A program made the position numbers and the translations under genes. From Cytophagales bacterium (GTDB lineage: Bacteria > Bacteroidota > Bacteroidia > Cytophagales > Cyclobacteriaceae): a stretch of 53,421 nucleotides of DNA. The stretch spans positions 1 through 53,421 of the forward strand of contig JAAFHY010000014.1 in the NCBI GenBank assembly GCA_013298505.1, in the 5' to 3' direction. Under the pieces are notes generated by a model. The model ran no database searches and had not been told where the DNA came from. It saw only the letters and a program-made list of their open reading frames with translations. Shown one piece after another: positions 8,957 through 17,389 of the stretch; within the stretch, counting starts at the first letter, position 1, and the number at the start of each line of letters is the position of its first letter.

Positions 8957-10327
8957 ATGATCTACAACTCCATCATCGAAACTATCGGCAACACGCCCAT
9001 TGTAAGGCTCAATACAATCCCCAAAGGAATTCAGGGAACGGTACTTGCCAAAGTAGAGTATTTTAACCCAGGCAATTCTACCAAAGACCGCATGGCGCTA
9101 AAGATGATTGAAGACGCGGAGAAAGCTGGGTTGCTAAAGCCGGGCGGAACAATCATTGAAGGGACCTCGGGGAACACAGGAATGGGCTTGGCGCTGACGG
9201 CTGTTGCTAAGGGGTACAAGTGTATTTTTACAATGGCCGACAAGCAATCGCAAGAGAAGATCAATATTTTGAGAGCTGTGGGTGCCGAAGTAATTGTTTG
9301 CCCTACCAATGTAGAGCCAGAAGATCCGCGCAGTTATTATTCGGTTGCGCGCAAACTCAATAAAGAAATTCCTAATTCGATTTACCCCAATCAATACGAT
9401 AATCCCTCGAACGCAAAGGCACACTACGAAACCACAGGGCCCGAAATCTGGAGGCAAACAGGAGGAAAGATAACCCACTATGTGGCCACGGTAGGTACGG
9501 GTGGCTCTATGTGCGGCACGGCCACATATCTGAAAGAACAAAATCCAACTATCAAGGCGATTGGAATTGACACGTACGGATCTGTTTTCAAGAAATACAA
9601 AGAGACGGGTATCTTCGATAAGAACGAAATCTACCCGTATCTCACGGAAGGCTTTGGTGAAGATATTTTACCCAAGAACGTAGACTTTGATGTGATTGAT
9701 CAGTTTATTAAGGTAACTGATAAAGATGGTGCCATCATGGCACGCAGGCTATCGCGCGAAGAAGGAATTTTTGGTGGCTGGAGTTGTGGTTCTGCGTTGC
9801 ATGGAGCGATGGAGTACGCTCGTGAACATTTGAAAAAAGAGGATGTGATGGTCGTGCTATTGCCCGACCACGGCACTCGCTACCTGGGCAAAGTGTACAA
9901 CGATATGTGGATGAAAGATCATGGATTTTTGGAAGAGCGTACTTATGGCACTGCGCGCGAAATTATTGCCAAACGCAACGGGAAAGACATCCTGTTTACC
10001 GTAACTCAAAAATCGACCATTGGGGAAGCAATCAAAATCATGAATAATGAGGGTGTTGATCAAATGCCCGTGCTAGACGGAAGTGAATTTGTCGGAAGTG
10101 TTACCACAGCAAGTCTCATCGAAAAAATTATTTCTGACCCAACTATTAAAGATAAATCGGTAAGCGAAATTATGGACAAGCCGATGCAGGTGGTCGCTCT
10201 TGATAGTACGTTAGATGTTTTATCTTCTCTACTGAACCGAACCAATAAAGCACTTTTAGTGCGCGATGAAAGCGAACGCGCTCATATCATTACACAGCAC
10301 GATATTTTGAAGGCGATGATGGGCTAG
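8957..10327 (+). CDS. Cystathionine beta-synthase (PLP enzyme with CBS-domain pair)
   Basis: The 456-residue protein joins an N-terminal fold-type II PLP domain (about 1-320) to two C-terminal CBS domains (about 330-456). The PLP Schiff-base lysine is K43 in NPGNSTKDR, and the phosphate-binding loop is EGTSGNTGMG near 68-77. It condenses serine (or O-acetylserine) with homocysteine to form cystathionine in the cytosol. The length and CBS tail separate it from plain cysteine synthase. The CBS pair is a nucleotide-sensing regulatory module in this family. The gene stands alone behind its own promoter. Confidence 0.9.
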   Translation: MIYNSIIETIGNTPIVRLNTIPKGIQGTVLAKVEYFNPGNSTKDRMALKMIEDAEKAGLLKPGGTIIEGTSGNTGMGLALTAVAKGYKCIFTMADKQSQEKINILRAVGAEVIVCPTNVEPEDPRSYYSVARKLNKEIPNSIYPNQYDNPSNAKAHYETTGPEIWRQTGGKITHYVATVGTGGSMCGTATYLKEQNPTIKAIGIDTYGSVFKKYKETGIFDKNEIYPYLTEGFGEDILPKNVDFDVIDQFIKVTDKDGAIMARRLSREEGIFGGWSCGSALHGAMEYAREHLKKEDVMVVLLPDHGTRYLGKVYNDMWMKDHGFLEERTYGTAREIIAKRNGKDILFTVTQKSTIGEAIKIMNNEGVDQMPVLDGSEFVGSVTTASLIEKIISDPTIKDKSVSEIMDKPMQVVALDSTLDVLSSLLNRTNKALLVRDESERAHIITQHDILKAMMG

Positions 10328-10378
10328 TACTAAAAAAGTCATTAAACTTTTTTTGAACTCCGTGTTTCAATGTGAGGG

Positions 10379-11563
10379 CTAGTGTTTTACAAACTCAATT
10401 TCCACCCGATCGTTCAATTGGCCAAGCGTTCCGCCTTCGGAGTAGAGGGGAATTTTTCCACCCTCGCCCTTTACGCTAATCCGGTCTTTGGCAACTCCTT
10501 GGCTCACCAAGTAGTCGCGCACGGTCTCTGCCCTTGATAGCGATAAATCTTTTGATTCCATTTTCTTTATCACTTTGTCAAGTGCTACATCGGTTGCAAA
10601 GAATGATGACTTCTCGCCACGGATAAAACTTTCGCGCGGCTGCGTTCCATTTACGTGGCCATGGATTCTAATTTCATATTTCTGATTTTCTTTCAGCAAT
10701 GCGACCACTCCGTCTAGTTCGTTTTGCGAAGCAGGCTGAAGAATAGAACTGTTTTTAAAAAACTTCACATTGGTAAAATCGATGTAATCGCCACGCTTTG
10801 CTTTAGGTATAGGTATTTCAATTATCGATTCCCCTTCGGCTCCTTTGGCAGCACCAGGCGTATCTGCATAGTCGAAAGTGACAGTGGCTTGACCATAGCC
10901 AGGCACTTGCGTTGTGATGGTGTAAGTGCCTTTTTTATTTCTGGGTGCGCTGAGGTATACGAGTTCGCTTGGCCTGTAAGCTTGGTATTGGCTAGCGGTT
11001 GTAGACTCTTGCAAATGGATTTCACCAGCTTTCACTTCGCTGCCATCAGCTTCGCTAACTAACTTAAAGTAAAATGCTTTGCCAGCTGGTTTTTTTACGA
11101 TTGGCTTCGGCTCTACTTTTTCTACAACTGGCTCTGGCTTTAATGCACTTGAATCGATGGTTGGGGTAGGTTCAATGGGAGTAATGATGGGTGGTTCTAC
11201 CGTTGGTTCTGGTTTTACCCCTGGCTCAACAGGCGCGGGTGACTCTGGTTCGCTTCCTTCTAAATAGCCTTGAAATACCCACGCTCCTTTATATTCAGAT
11301 TCTACTCTTAACTTGATTGCCAGCGCAAACGCTTTTTGTTTGTCGGCTGTACATAAAACGTATACATAGTGCAAACTTCCATTTACTTTTTGCCCTTGTT
11401 TGGTTGCGTAGCCTTGGCCGCTCGACTTTATCACCAATGCATCGGCATTTGATTTTTTCTTGAATACGCCAATAGTGGTGTAATACAAAGGGGTGCGTTG
11501 CGCTGTGGCGGATTGAGCTACCACCAGAAAAATGAGTAGTAGTAAGATCGAAAGCCTATTCAT
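10379..11563 (-). CDS. OmpA-family protein with a proline/glutamate-rich linker
   Basis: The 394-residue protein has a signal peptide (ending SATAQ), a SPOR-like region (YYTTIGVFKKKSNADAL, about 25-100), and a low-complexity Pro/Glu/Val linker (about 104-160). A beta-rich middle domain follows, and the OmpA C-terminal domain (about 270-394) includes IRIHGHVNG and LSLSRAETVRDYLVSQGV plus NDRVEIEF. The OmpA domain binds peptidoglycan, so the protein probably tethers the envelope from the periplasm or outer membrane. It is a single gene convergent with the beta-synthase. Confidence 0.85.
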   Translation of the reverse strand: MNRLSILLLLIFLVVAQSATAQRTPLYYTTIGVFKKKSNADALVIKSSGQGYATKQGQKVNGSLHYVYVLCTADKQKAFALAIKLRVESEYKGAWVFQGYLEGSEPESPAPVEPGVKPEPTVEPPIITPIEPTPTIDSSALKPEPVVEKVEPKPIVKKPAGKAFYFKLVSEADGSEVKAGEIHLQESTTASQYQAYRPSELVYLSAPRNKKGTYTITTQVPGYGQATVTFDYADTPGAAKGAEGESIIEIPIPKAKRGDYIDFTNVKFFKNSSILQPASQNELDGVVALLKENQKYEIRIHGHVNGTQPRESFIRGEKSSFFATDVALDKVIKKMESKDLSLSRAETVRDYLVSQGVAKDRISVKGEGGKIPLYSEGGTLGQLNDRVEIEFVKH

Positions 11564-11925
11564 GCTAAGTAAGGGTTAGGTCTTTGTGTATTCTAGTTTT
11601 CATAACAAAGTAAGCCAAACAGAACGATTAACTAGGTTTTTTTTCAAGTTTATTGTTGTCAGGATAAGTATATTCACCTGAATTTTTTGGTGCTTCTCAA
11701 TGTGCAAAAAGTGATCTCTTTATGTTAAACCTGCCTCAGAACCTTGGCTTGATGCTTTAGTTTTAGCAGAACCTATTTAATCTTTCTCTATAAAAGCGCA
11801 ACAGAATAACAAGTAGGGTAGTAGCGATGATCCCTACATGGCAACCTATTCTATATCAATCCACGAAAAAAAGTTAACGTTACTTTGTTGAGATTGTGAT
11901 TTTGCCTAGTAATGGTTTCGCCTTT
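11564..11925. other. 362-bp spacer without a gene
   Basis: I see no credible coding frame, RNA or repeat here. It separates two minus-strand genes and must hold the promoter of the OmpA-family gene at its left end. No strong TAnnTTTG match was found. Confidence 0.4.
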
Positions 11926-12996
11926 TTATACCCCTTCTTCAATATGAAATTGTTTGCGCAGTCGGTCGGCACCTTTACCGTCCATCATTAAAACCATATA
12001 ATCACCTACCTCTATCTTCAACGATCCTTCAGGGTTTTTGATCAATTTCCTTTTTCCATCGATACTTTTTACCAAGCCAATCAATACTACGTTACAACTC
12101 TTCTTGAGATCAAAAAATGCTTTCTCGTAATAGAGCCCAGCAAAAGGGTTGTCGTTTTTTACCATTACCTGCTTCATGTCGTACTCGTGGTCTTCATGGG
12201 CGTAGGCAATCAGTTCTTCTGTAAAAAGCGCTACATCTGGTTCATAAATATAACTGGCCAAAAGTTTGGATGATATTTCGTTTTTTGAAATCGTATACAT
12301 GACGCCTGCTGCCTGAAAAGTGTTTTTCAGATTCCCATTGTCTAGTGTAACTACATAGCTAAGGTTCGGGAAGTGTTTTTTAATATTGATTACGTAAACA
12401 AGCTTCTCGGTGTCGTCATTCAAATTAATAAATACGATGGATGCATCTAAGATGTTCGATTTTTCTAGTAAGTCAAAATTATTATAATCAGAGAAAAGTG
12501 CGTACACTTTGTCTTCTTTGTAATACTCTCTAATCATATCAATGTTGTTTCGGTCTTTTGTAACAACAGCTACTTGTTTGCCGGCACCAACTAAATGGCT
12601 GATAACAGAGTGGCCGAAATCATTCCAGCCGATAATCACCACATGGTTTTTGAATTGGGTGCCACTGAGGCCCAACTTTTTGTTTTCTTGTACGATACTC
12701 ATAAAATTTGCGATCTGTCCAATTATTAAACCATAAACACCAAGATTCAGAACTAAAAATACCAAGCCTACCATGCGCCCCCAATAGGTTACGGGTAGCA
12801 CGTCTCCATAGCCAACTGTAGTCAACGTTTCCATCAAGTACCAAATCGCATCTTGAACAGAAATAATCTGTTGGTCTGGTGACGATTGCTCTGCGTAGAG
12901 CAGCAAAAAAAGCAGTCCTGCATACAATCCAGCTACCGCACCCAATAGAATTAGGGCTCGCCTCGTATTAAACCGACTTACATGTAGCCTCGACAT
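11926..12996 (-). CDS. Two-TM potassium channel with RCK (TrkA-N/TrkA-C) domains
   Basis: The 356-residue protein has two membrane helices (about 14-34 and 74-95) flanking a pore loop with the K+ selectivity filter TVGYGD at 60-65. It continues into a cytosolic RCK domain with a Rossmann start HVVIIGWNDFGHSV (about 117-130) and a TrkA-C-like end (about 265-350). This is the MthK/Kch-like layout. It lies 70 bp after the cytochrome c gene on the same strand, so it may be co-transcribed with it. Confidence 0.9.
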   Translation of the reverse strand: MSRLHVSRFNTRRALILLGAVAGLYAGLLFLLLYAEQSSPDQQIISVQDAIWYLMETLTTVGYGDVLPVTYWGRMVGLVFLVLNLGVYGLIIGQIANFMSIVQENKKLGLSGTQFKNHVVIIGWNDFGHSVISHLVGAGKQVAVVTKDRNNIDMIREYYKEDKVYALFSDYNNFDLLEKSNILDASIVFINLNDDTEKLVYVINIKKHFPNLSYVVTLDNGNLKNTFQAAGVMYTISKNEISSKLLASYIYEPDVALFTEELIAYAHEDHEYDMKQVMVKNDNPFAGLYYEKAFFDLKKSCNVVLIGLVKSIDGKRKLIKNPEGSLKIEVGDYMVLMMDGKGADRLRKQFHIEEGV

Positions 12997-13066
12997 TATG
13001 GAAAATTAGTGCAATTTCTCAGATTTCAAAAATATCAGGGCGAGAAAGACTTTAAAAGAAAGTAAG

Positions 13067-13531
13067 TTACTCAGGACATTTTTGCAAAGCCGCAGTTACA
13101 GTTTGAATCTCAACGAGTCCTCGGGTGTGAGTCCATGAATTGTAGATGTATGTAGCAATCTCGGCAATTTCCAGTTCTGTTAATGAAGGTATGCCCTTCA
13201 TTTGCTTGTTGTATTTTTTACCGTTCACAATGAGTTCTCCTTCCATTCCGTTTTTCATAGCACAAATCACTTCATCGAAATGTTGATCCATGTAGTCAGA
13301 TTTGTTTAGCGGAGGATATATCCGCCCCAATCCGCCCCCTTTTTTTTGATGACAATTGCTGCAATTTTTTAGATAAAGTTGCTCGCCTTGCACATAATAC
13401 TGCTGAAACTTGGTGTCTGTGTTTGATTGGCCGCAAGCGGCAAGCCATAGGCTACAAGCCACAAGCTGTATTGCGATCATACTCAGCTTGCGGCTTATTG
13501 CTAGTGCCATGTGGCTAATTTTAAATTCCAT
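13067..13531 (-). CDS. Lipoprotein c-type cytochrome (monohaem)
   Basis: The protein of up to 154 residues has one haem-binding motif CSNCH (C57, C60, H61) and a distal MKGIP methionine as likely sixth ligand. It is a small class I cytochrome c that should be anchored by a lipobox LAAC (C33). It starts 11 bp before the SCO1 stop on the same strand (ATG 13531; ATG 13510 is a likely alternative). The hydrophobic export signal is encoded by heptamer repeats (13431-13465), an unusual origin for a signal peptide. The SCO1 neighbour suggests a role in periplasmic electron transfer to a copper oxidase or similar acceptor. Confidence 0.88.
   Translation of the reverse strand: MEFKISHMALAISRKLSMIAIQLVACSLWLAACGQSNTDTKFQQYYVQGEQLYLKNCSNCHQKKGGGLGRIYPPLNKSDYMDQHFDEVICAMKNGMEGELIVNGKKYNKQMKGIPSLTELEIAEIATYIYNSWTHTRGLVEIQTVTAALQKCPE
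13431..13500. repeat. Heptamer array inside the cytochrome c signal-peptide region
   Basis: Units of exactly 7 bp follow each other from 13431: CCGCAAG, CGGCAAG, CCATAGG, CTACAAG, CCACAAG. Units in the opposite sense appear at 13487-13500 (CTTGCGG, CTTATTG). On the minus strand they encode the hydrophobic LVACSLWLAAC stretch of the cytochrome c leader. Confidence 0.7.
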
Positions 13532-14126
13532 TGTTGTTCCTCAATTTCTTAATATCAACAATCAATCGATTTACCTCCTCTTCTTTGGTGCCATCGTACT
13601 TACCTCTAATTCTTCCCTTCTTGTCAATTAATAAAAAGGCTCCACTGTGAATGAACCCATCGGGCTCTGTTTTGTCTTCCATGGCTGTGGCGAAGTAACT
13701 CGTCTGAGCAATTTTGTAAATAGAATCTTTTACTCCTGTCACAAAATGCCAACGCTTACTTTCTACATCTAGTCGTTCTGCAAAGTCGTGAAGTAGCGCT
13801 ACCGTATCATATTCTGGGTCTATGGTATGCGATAGCAACATCACATCGGGCATCTCGCGGGTGGCTTCATAAACGCGCAACATTTGTGTTTTCATGATTG
13901 GGCAAATGGTGCGGCATGAGGTGAAAAAGAAATCGGCCACGTATATTTTGTCTTTGTAGGTTTCATTGTTTACCACAGCACTGTCTTGATCGACAAACTG
14001 AAATTTCGCAATGGTATGATAGACAGTGTCAGTCCCTACTACGTCACGCTCACCAAAGATGGGAAGATCTTTTTCTTTCGGAGCGCAGCTTAGAAGTACG
14101 CAGTACGCAATAAATAGTAAGACCAT
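13521..14126 (-). CDS. SCO1/SenC-family copper chaperone lipoprotein
   Basis: The protein has a lipoprotein signal (MVLLFIAYCVLLSC) and a thioredoxin-like domain with the copper-binding CRTICP motif and the downstream histidine in FIHSGAFLLID. SCO1 proteins deliver copper to, or reduce, the CuA site of cytochrome oxidase in the periplasm. A longer reading to ATG 14243 is possible but would overlap the MOSC gene and translate heptamer repeats, so I chose ATG 14126, which puts the signal peptide at the N-terminus. The stop overlaps the cytochrome c start, which indicates translational coupling. Confidence 0.88.
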   Translation of the reverse strand: MVLLFIAYCVLLSCAPKEKDLPIFGERDVVGTDTVYHTIAKFQFVDQDSAVVNNETYKDKIYVADFFFTSCRTICPIMKTQMLRVYEATREMPDVMLLSHTIDPEYDTVALLHDFAERLDVESKRWHFVTGVKDSIYKIAQTSYFATAMEDKTEPDGFIHSGAFLLIDKKGRIRGKYDGTKEEEVNRLIVDIKKLRNNNGI

Positions 14127-14201
14127 GTTTCTGGTTTCTGGTTTCTGTTTTTTGGCGGTAACTTGCAACCAGAAACTTGCAACCAGCAACTTGTAACTAC
14201 T
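14096..14201. repeat. Heptamer arrays around the SCO1 start
   Basis: Three runs have strict 7-bp period: GTACGCA twice (14096-14109, inside the SCO1 signal peptide), GTTTCTG three times (14127-14147, touching the SCO1 ATG), and from 14160 AACTTGC, AACCAGA, AACTTGC, AACCAGC, AACTTGT, AACTACT. They fill the whole spacer between the MOSC stop and the SCO1 start. Confidence 0.8.
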
Positions 14202-14997
14202 TAAAAATAATCTCATCTCCTTCATAAATTTCATCATGATCAATGGCTAAAACATTTTGTCCGAAATAAATTTTGTTGTCTTTTTTACGATAGGTTGCTA
14301 GCGTTGCCAGTGGTTCTTTTCCTTGAATGGCCGTTTGCTGATCTACTGTGGTGAGCACACATCGACTGCATGGTTTTACACCAATAAATTTATTTTTACC
14401 GATAGAAAATTGCTTCCACGAGTCTTCTTCATAAGGTTCTCCACCCGTAAATACTAAGTTAGGTCGGAAGCGATCCATTGGAATGACCGTATTCATTCGT
14501 GAGTTTAAGTCATCTAATGAGCTTTGCCCTACAATCAAAAATGGATATCCATCGGCTAAACTAACCTGCTCTTGGTTGAGTTGATACCTTGAATCTACTG
14601 GCCTCAAATTTTGTTCTGGAAATTCTACCAGTTTGCAAGTGGTATCTAGCTGCTTAGAAAACCATTCGCTGACAAGCGAGCTTACTTCAAAAACCGTAAC
14701 TTCATCGTCCCACACTTTTGTTTGGATAGGTGTAGGAAGAAGATCGTTTTTAAATGGAAGAAAGAGAGAAGCTCGTTGGTGATCTATGTTGAAGCCATTT
14801 TGATCTAACGAAAGTTTAAACAGAGCCATTTGATGATGGATGCGCTGCGTCATGAAGCTATTTTGCTCATCTACCAGCATCCAACGCCTATCATATATCA
14901 GCCCTTTTCTGGCTACTTTAGAACTTTGCAATCGAATGCCGCCAAGCGATTTGATCGGATAAATCCATATTTCGCTTAATTGAAGTCGCGCCATCAA
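14197..14997 (-). CDS. MOSC-domain molybdenum enzyme (YcbX/mARC type)
   Basis: The 266-residue protein has the MOSC_N beta-barrel at its start (IWIYPIKSLGGI, RRWMLVDEQNSFMTQR). The MOSC domain includes MDRFRPNLVF near 155 and CSRCVLTTVDQQT near 213, ending with an FGQN block. This is the layout of YcbX and mARC proteins, which use molybdenum cofactor to reduce N-hydroxylated compounds. The true substrate is unknown. It is the first gene of a minus-strand run (MOSC, SCO1, cytochrome c, K+ channel) that diverges by 49 bp from a Crp/Fnr regulator. Confidence 0.85.
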   Translation of the reverse strand: MMARLQLSEIWIYPIKSLGGIRLQSSKVARKGLIYDRRWMLVDEQNSFMTQRIHHQMALFKLSLDQNGFNIDHQRASLFLPFKNDLLPTPIQTKVWDDEVTVFEVSSLVSEWFSKQLDTTCKLVEFPEQNLRPVDSRYQLNQEQVSLADGYPFLIVGQSSLDDLNSRMNTVIPMDRFRPNLVFTGGEPYEEDSWKQFSIGKNKFIGVKPCSRCVLTTVDQQTAIQGKEPLATLATYRKKDNKIYFGQNVLAIDHDEIYEGDEIIFK

Positions 14998-15046
14998 CTT
15001 TATGTGATATTTTGCGCTAACTTAGTCAATAAGAATTGAAAATAGA

Positions 15047-15724
15047 ATGAGCAACGCAGCTGCACTTTGGTATTTTGAAAGTGTAAATCTTTACAACACG
15101 CTATGTCCCCATAAAGTAAAGGCCATGGCAGGGAAGCATACTTTCTTAAATTTTAAGAAGGATCAATTTATTTATTTTTTGGAGGATAAAGCCACACACA
15201 TTTATATGATTGTGAACGGCCGAGTAAAAATTGGTCGCTACTTAGACGAAGGAAAAGAGATTACAACGGCCATATTATCAACAGGCGAAATTTTTGGAGA
15301 ACTGGTATTAGCAGGAGAGGAAATTAGAAAGGATTTTGCACAGGCCATGGACGACTGTACGATTTGCCCACTGAGCCTCAATGAAATGAAGGAGTTGATG
15401 TATCAGAACCGCGAACTCAGTTTTAAGATGTTGAAATTTGTTGGGCTAAGGCTGATGAAATTGGAGCGGAAGTTGGAGTTGTTAGTTTTTAAAGATGCTC
15501 GCACCCGAATCATTGAGTTTATTAAAGATGCCGCCTCTTGGAAGGGGAAGAAGGTTGGATTTGAAACATTGATACAAACCAAATTAACGCATCAAGATAT
15601 TGCATCGCTTACCGGCACATCTCGCCAGACGGTTACTACCATCTTGAACGATCTCAAGGAAAAAAATCTGATCAACTTTGACAGGAAAAGAATTTTGGTG
15701 CGGGATTTAGAGAAATTGGCTTGA
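15047..15724 (+). CDS. Crp/Fnr-family transcriptional regulator
   Basis: The 225-residue protein has an N-terminal cyclic-nucleotide-binding fold (about 25-140, with IYMIVNGRVKIG and GEIFGELVLAG) and a C-terminal winged helix (about 150-225). The recognition helix is in HQDIASLTGTSRQTVTTILN. There is no N-terminal cysteine cluster of the oxygen-sensing FNR type. It lies divergent from the MOSC-SCO1-cytochrome run with only 49 bp between, so control of those redox genes is a reasonable inference. Confidence 0.9.
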   Translation: MSNAAALWYFESVNLYNTLCPHKVKAMAGKHTFLNFKKDQFIYFLEDKATHIYMIVNGRVKIGRYLDEGKEITTAILSTGEIFGELVLAGEEIRKDFAQAMDDCTICPLSLNEMKELMYQNRELSFKMLKFVGLRLMKLERKLELLVFKDARTRIIEFIKDAASWKGKKVGFETLIQTKLTHQDIASLTGTSRQTVTTILNDLKEKNLINFDRKRILVRDLEKLA

Positions 15725-15735
15725 TCAAAAAAAGC

Positions 15736-16341
15736 TCAGTTTCTTAAAAACCCGCGAGGTAAATCTTGCTCTTCATCTACATCCGATAGTTGTGGCAGTT
15801 GTGTAAAGTTGTGCCCAAGCCGGGTTAAGTCGTTGATGGTGTCGGAAGCAACCGTATCAGAACTCCACTTTTTATTTATAAATAATTCGGGGGCCAGCTT
15901 TTTCATGCCCAACAAGTAGTAGCCACCATCTTTTGCAGGACCGATAACTGCATCATATTTCTTAAGACAGTCAAATCCTTGCTGTATGATTCCATTTGTT
16001 AGTTCAAGACAATCTGTGCCAATGACGATTATCTTCTCATAGCCATTATTAAATTCGGTAGCGAAAGCATTTTGCATTTTTTCACCGAGATCATTTCCTG
16101 TTTGTACCTTTTTTTGGAAGATGCTGTTTGTCCACGCATCTTCTGTATCAACAAAATTGGAGTAGTAGATAACTTTATCAACCATCAAATTTTCGGTGAT
16201 GGCTCTTGTGTGCGAAGAAAGATGAAGGTAAATGACCAACGCCTTTTCATCACCAAGTGTTTTGGCTAACCTCGTTTTTACTTTTCCTAGTTGTGGATTG
16301 CGATAAAAGATGATGAGGAGATTTTTTGATGGCATGGTCAT
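15736..16341 (-). CDS. TIGR04282-family (DUF2064) glycosyltransferase
   Basis: The 201-residue protein shows the family marks: NPQLGKVKTRLAKTLG at the N-terminus, IVIGTDCLEL (the metal-binding acidic pair, near 95-105), and AVIGPAKDGGYYLLGM. This is a GT-A type nucleotidyl/glycosyltransferase fold, sometimes named after arsenosugar biosynthesis, but the family is wider and no arsenic genes are seen here. It should be cytosolic. Its start lies 4 bp past the restored end of the upstream toxin frame (16345). ATG at 16335 is an alternative start. Confidence 0.8.
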   Translation of the reverse strand: MTMPSKNLLIIFYRNPQLGKVKTRLAKTLGDEKALVIYLHLSSHTRAITENLMVDKVIYYSNFVDTEDAWTNSIFQKKVQTGNDLGEKMQNAFATEFNNGYEKIIVIGTDCLELTNGIIQQGFDCLKKYDAVIGPAKDGGYYLLGMKKLAPELFINKKWSSDTVASDTINDLTRLGHNFTQLPQLSDVDEEQDLPRGFLRN

Positions 16342-16404
16342 GATCTAGAATTTATTTCTTTTAGACCCAGATCGTGTGTCGAAGAAGTTTAGTAACACAA
16401 GCTC

Positions 16405-16641
16405 CTAGTTGGTAAATCTATAGAATAATCGATTGTGCTTGGACAGCAAGAAACCGCGAATATTTCGTTCGCTATTTTCTAGCGTTCCTAATTCGGGGTG
16501 TTCAGAAATGAGTTGTATGATTTCAAATGTGCGTTGTAAGAAATTTCTTGTTACTTGATCACCCCATTCAAGCTCAAGGTAAGTTAGGATTCCATTGAAT
16601 TTGTGGTTGGCGCATTTTGACCAAATTACTTCTCTAACCAT
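16405..16641 (-). CDS. RelE/ParE-type toxin, truncated by an in-frame TAG
   Basis: The 78-residue product has the ParE/RelE layout (WSKCANHKFNGILTYLELEW, RNIRGFLLSKHNRLFYRFTN) but stops at the point where the last two beta strands should follow. After the TAG at 16405-16407 the same frame continues with ELVLLNFFDTRSGSKRNKF to a second stop at 16345, which restores the normal length of about 98 codons. The toxin therefore appears inactivated by a single nonsense change. Its start overlaps the upstream antitoxin-like gene by 16 bp, the usual arrangement. Confidence 0.7.
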   Translation of the reverse strand: MVREVIWSKCANHKFNGILTYLELEWGDQVTRNFLQRTFEIIQLISEHPELGTLENSERNIRGFLLSKHNRLFYRFTN

Positions 16642-16865
16642 TTACCATGTTGCTTTTTTACTTGGTCATAGCTGATTAAGTTATCTGGGTTAAAGCTCTC
16701 TTCATAAGAAAGCAATAGTTCCTGCTGTTCTTCAAGATTCGGCTTTTTCCACAATTCGCCTGTTTGGCTATTGTTTAGCCGCTTTATCAACTCAAAGTAA
16801 TTTTTCAACACTAGCTCGTCTTTGATTTCGTCAATGAGTTTATGAAAATCCTCTTTCGTCTTCAT
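16626..16865 (-). CDS. Antitoxin-like small protein
   Basis: The 79-residue acidic helical protein (MKTKEDFHKLIDEIKDELVL) precedes and overlaps the RelE/ParE-type toxin gene. Its size and position match Bacteroidota antitoxins of this class, whose C-terminal tail wraps the toxin. No standard DNA-binding motif is visible to me, so self-regulation is unproven. With the partner toxin truncated, this gene may be a relic. Confidence 0.6.
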   Translation of the reverse strand: MKTKEDFHKLIDEIKDELVLKNYFELIKRLNNSQTGELWKKPNLEEQQELLLSYEESFNPDNLISYDQVKKQHGKWLEK

Positions 16866-16888
16866 ATGATTGCATTATGCTTACAAAT

Positions 16889-17389
16889 CTAATAAACTTT
16901 TACACCTCTTTGCAGCCACTTACTCCAAGTCTTGTTGTAGGTATGAACACTATCTGTTTCCTGATTGTTCGTATTGAACGTAGGCAGGCCTTCATTTTTC
17001 CATTCAAATATTCCACCATATATATTGTACACATTTTTGAAGCCGAGCTTTTGCAATTTCTCTCCTACGCGCTCACTGCGATACCCAACACTACAATAGA
17101 CGATAATTTTTTCATTTTTTGGAAGCCGCAAGAGCTCCTCCGTTGAATAGGATTCATAATTTAGAAATCGGGCATCTTTTAAATGACTTACTTTGTATTC
17201 CTCAGGTGCTCTCGTATCTAGCAAAACTAGTTTTTCGCCCTTGGCAATTAGCGCAGTTACTTCGTTTGGTTTAATCGTTTTGACCGTATTTCTGTACAAC
17301 GATTTTAACTTTTTATCATATGCAGATTGAGCATTGACTGAAAATGCCAAAAGAAGTAAAGTCAAACCGGCAATCGCTTTCTTTTCCAT
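16889..17389 (-). CDS. Exported rhodanese-like protein
   Basis: The 166-residue protein has a signal peptide (to about residue 20) and one rhodanese domain (about 40-150). Active-site cysteine C99 lies in IIVYCSVGYRSE, and the domain-typical LLDTRAPEEY and GGIFEWKN are present. It is likely a periplasmic sulfurtransferase; the acceptor is unknown. Its 5' end overlaps the 3' end of the upstream membrane glycosyltransferase by 28 bp, so the two are probably co-transcribed. Confidence 0.85.
   Translation of the reverse strand: MEKKAIAGLTLLLLAFSVNAQSAYDKKLKSLYRNTVKTIKPNEVTALIAKGEKLVLLDTRAPEEYKVSHLKDARFLNYESYSTEELLRLPKNEKIIVYCSVGYRSERVGEKLQKLGFKNVYNIYGGIFEWKNEGLPTFNTNNQETDSVHTYNKTWSKWLQRGVKVY

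Noticed and set aside
9031-9541. Long minus-strand frames inside the cystathionine beta-synthase gene
   Set aside because: They are shadows of a well-supported coding sequence with intact PLP motifs.
13431-13500. CRISPR-like array
   Set aside because: Units are 7 bp with no spacers and no cas genes are present, so this is a short tandem-type repeat.
14127-14243. Upstream extension of SCO1 to ATG 14243
   Set aside because: It would overlap the MOSC gene and translate heptamer repeats ahead of a complete lipoprotein signal peptide that starts at ATG 14126.
15736-16341. Arsenosugar biosynthesis
   Set aside because: The TIGR04282 name suggests it, but no radical SAM or arsenic methyltransferase partner is next to the gene.
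16405-16407. TAG readthrough or recoding (for example pyrrolysine) in the toxin gene
   Set aside because: TAG is used as an ordinary stop by clearly complete genes in the window (such as cystathionine beta-synthase and DUF547), and no recoding genes are seen.
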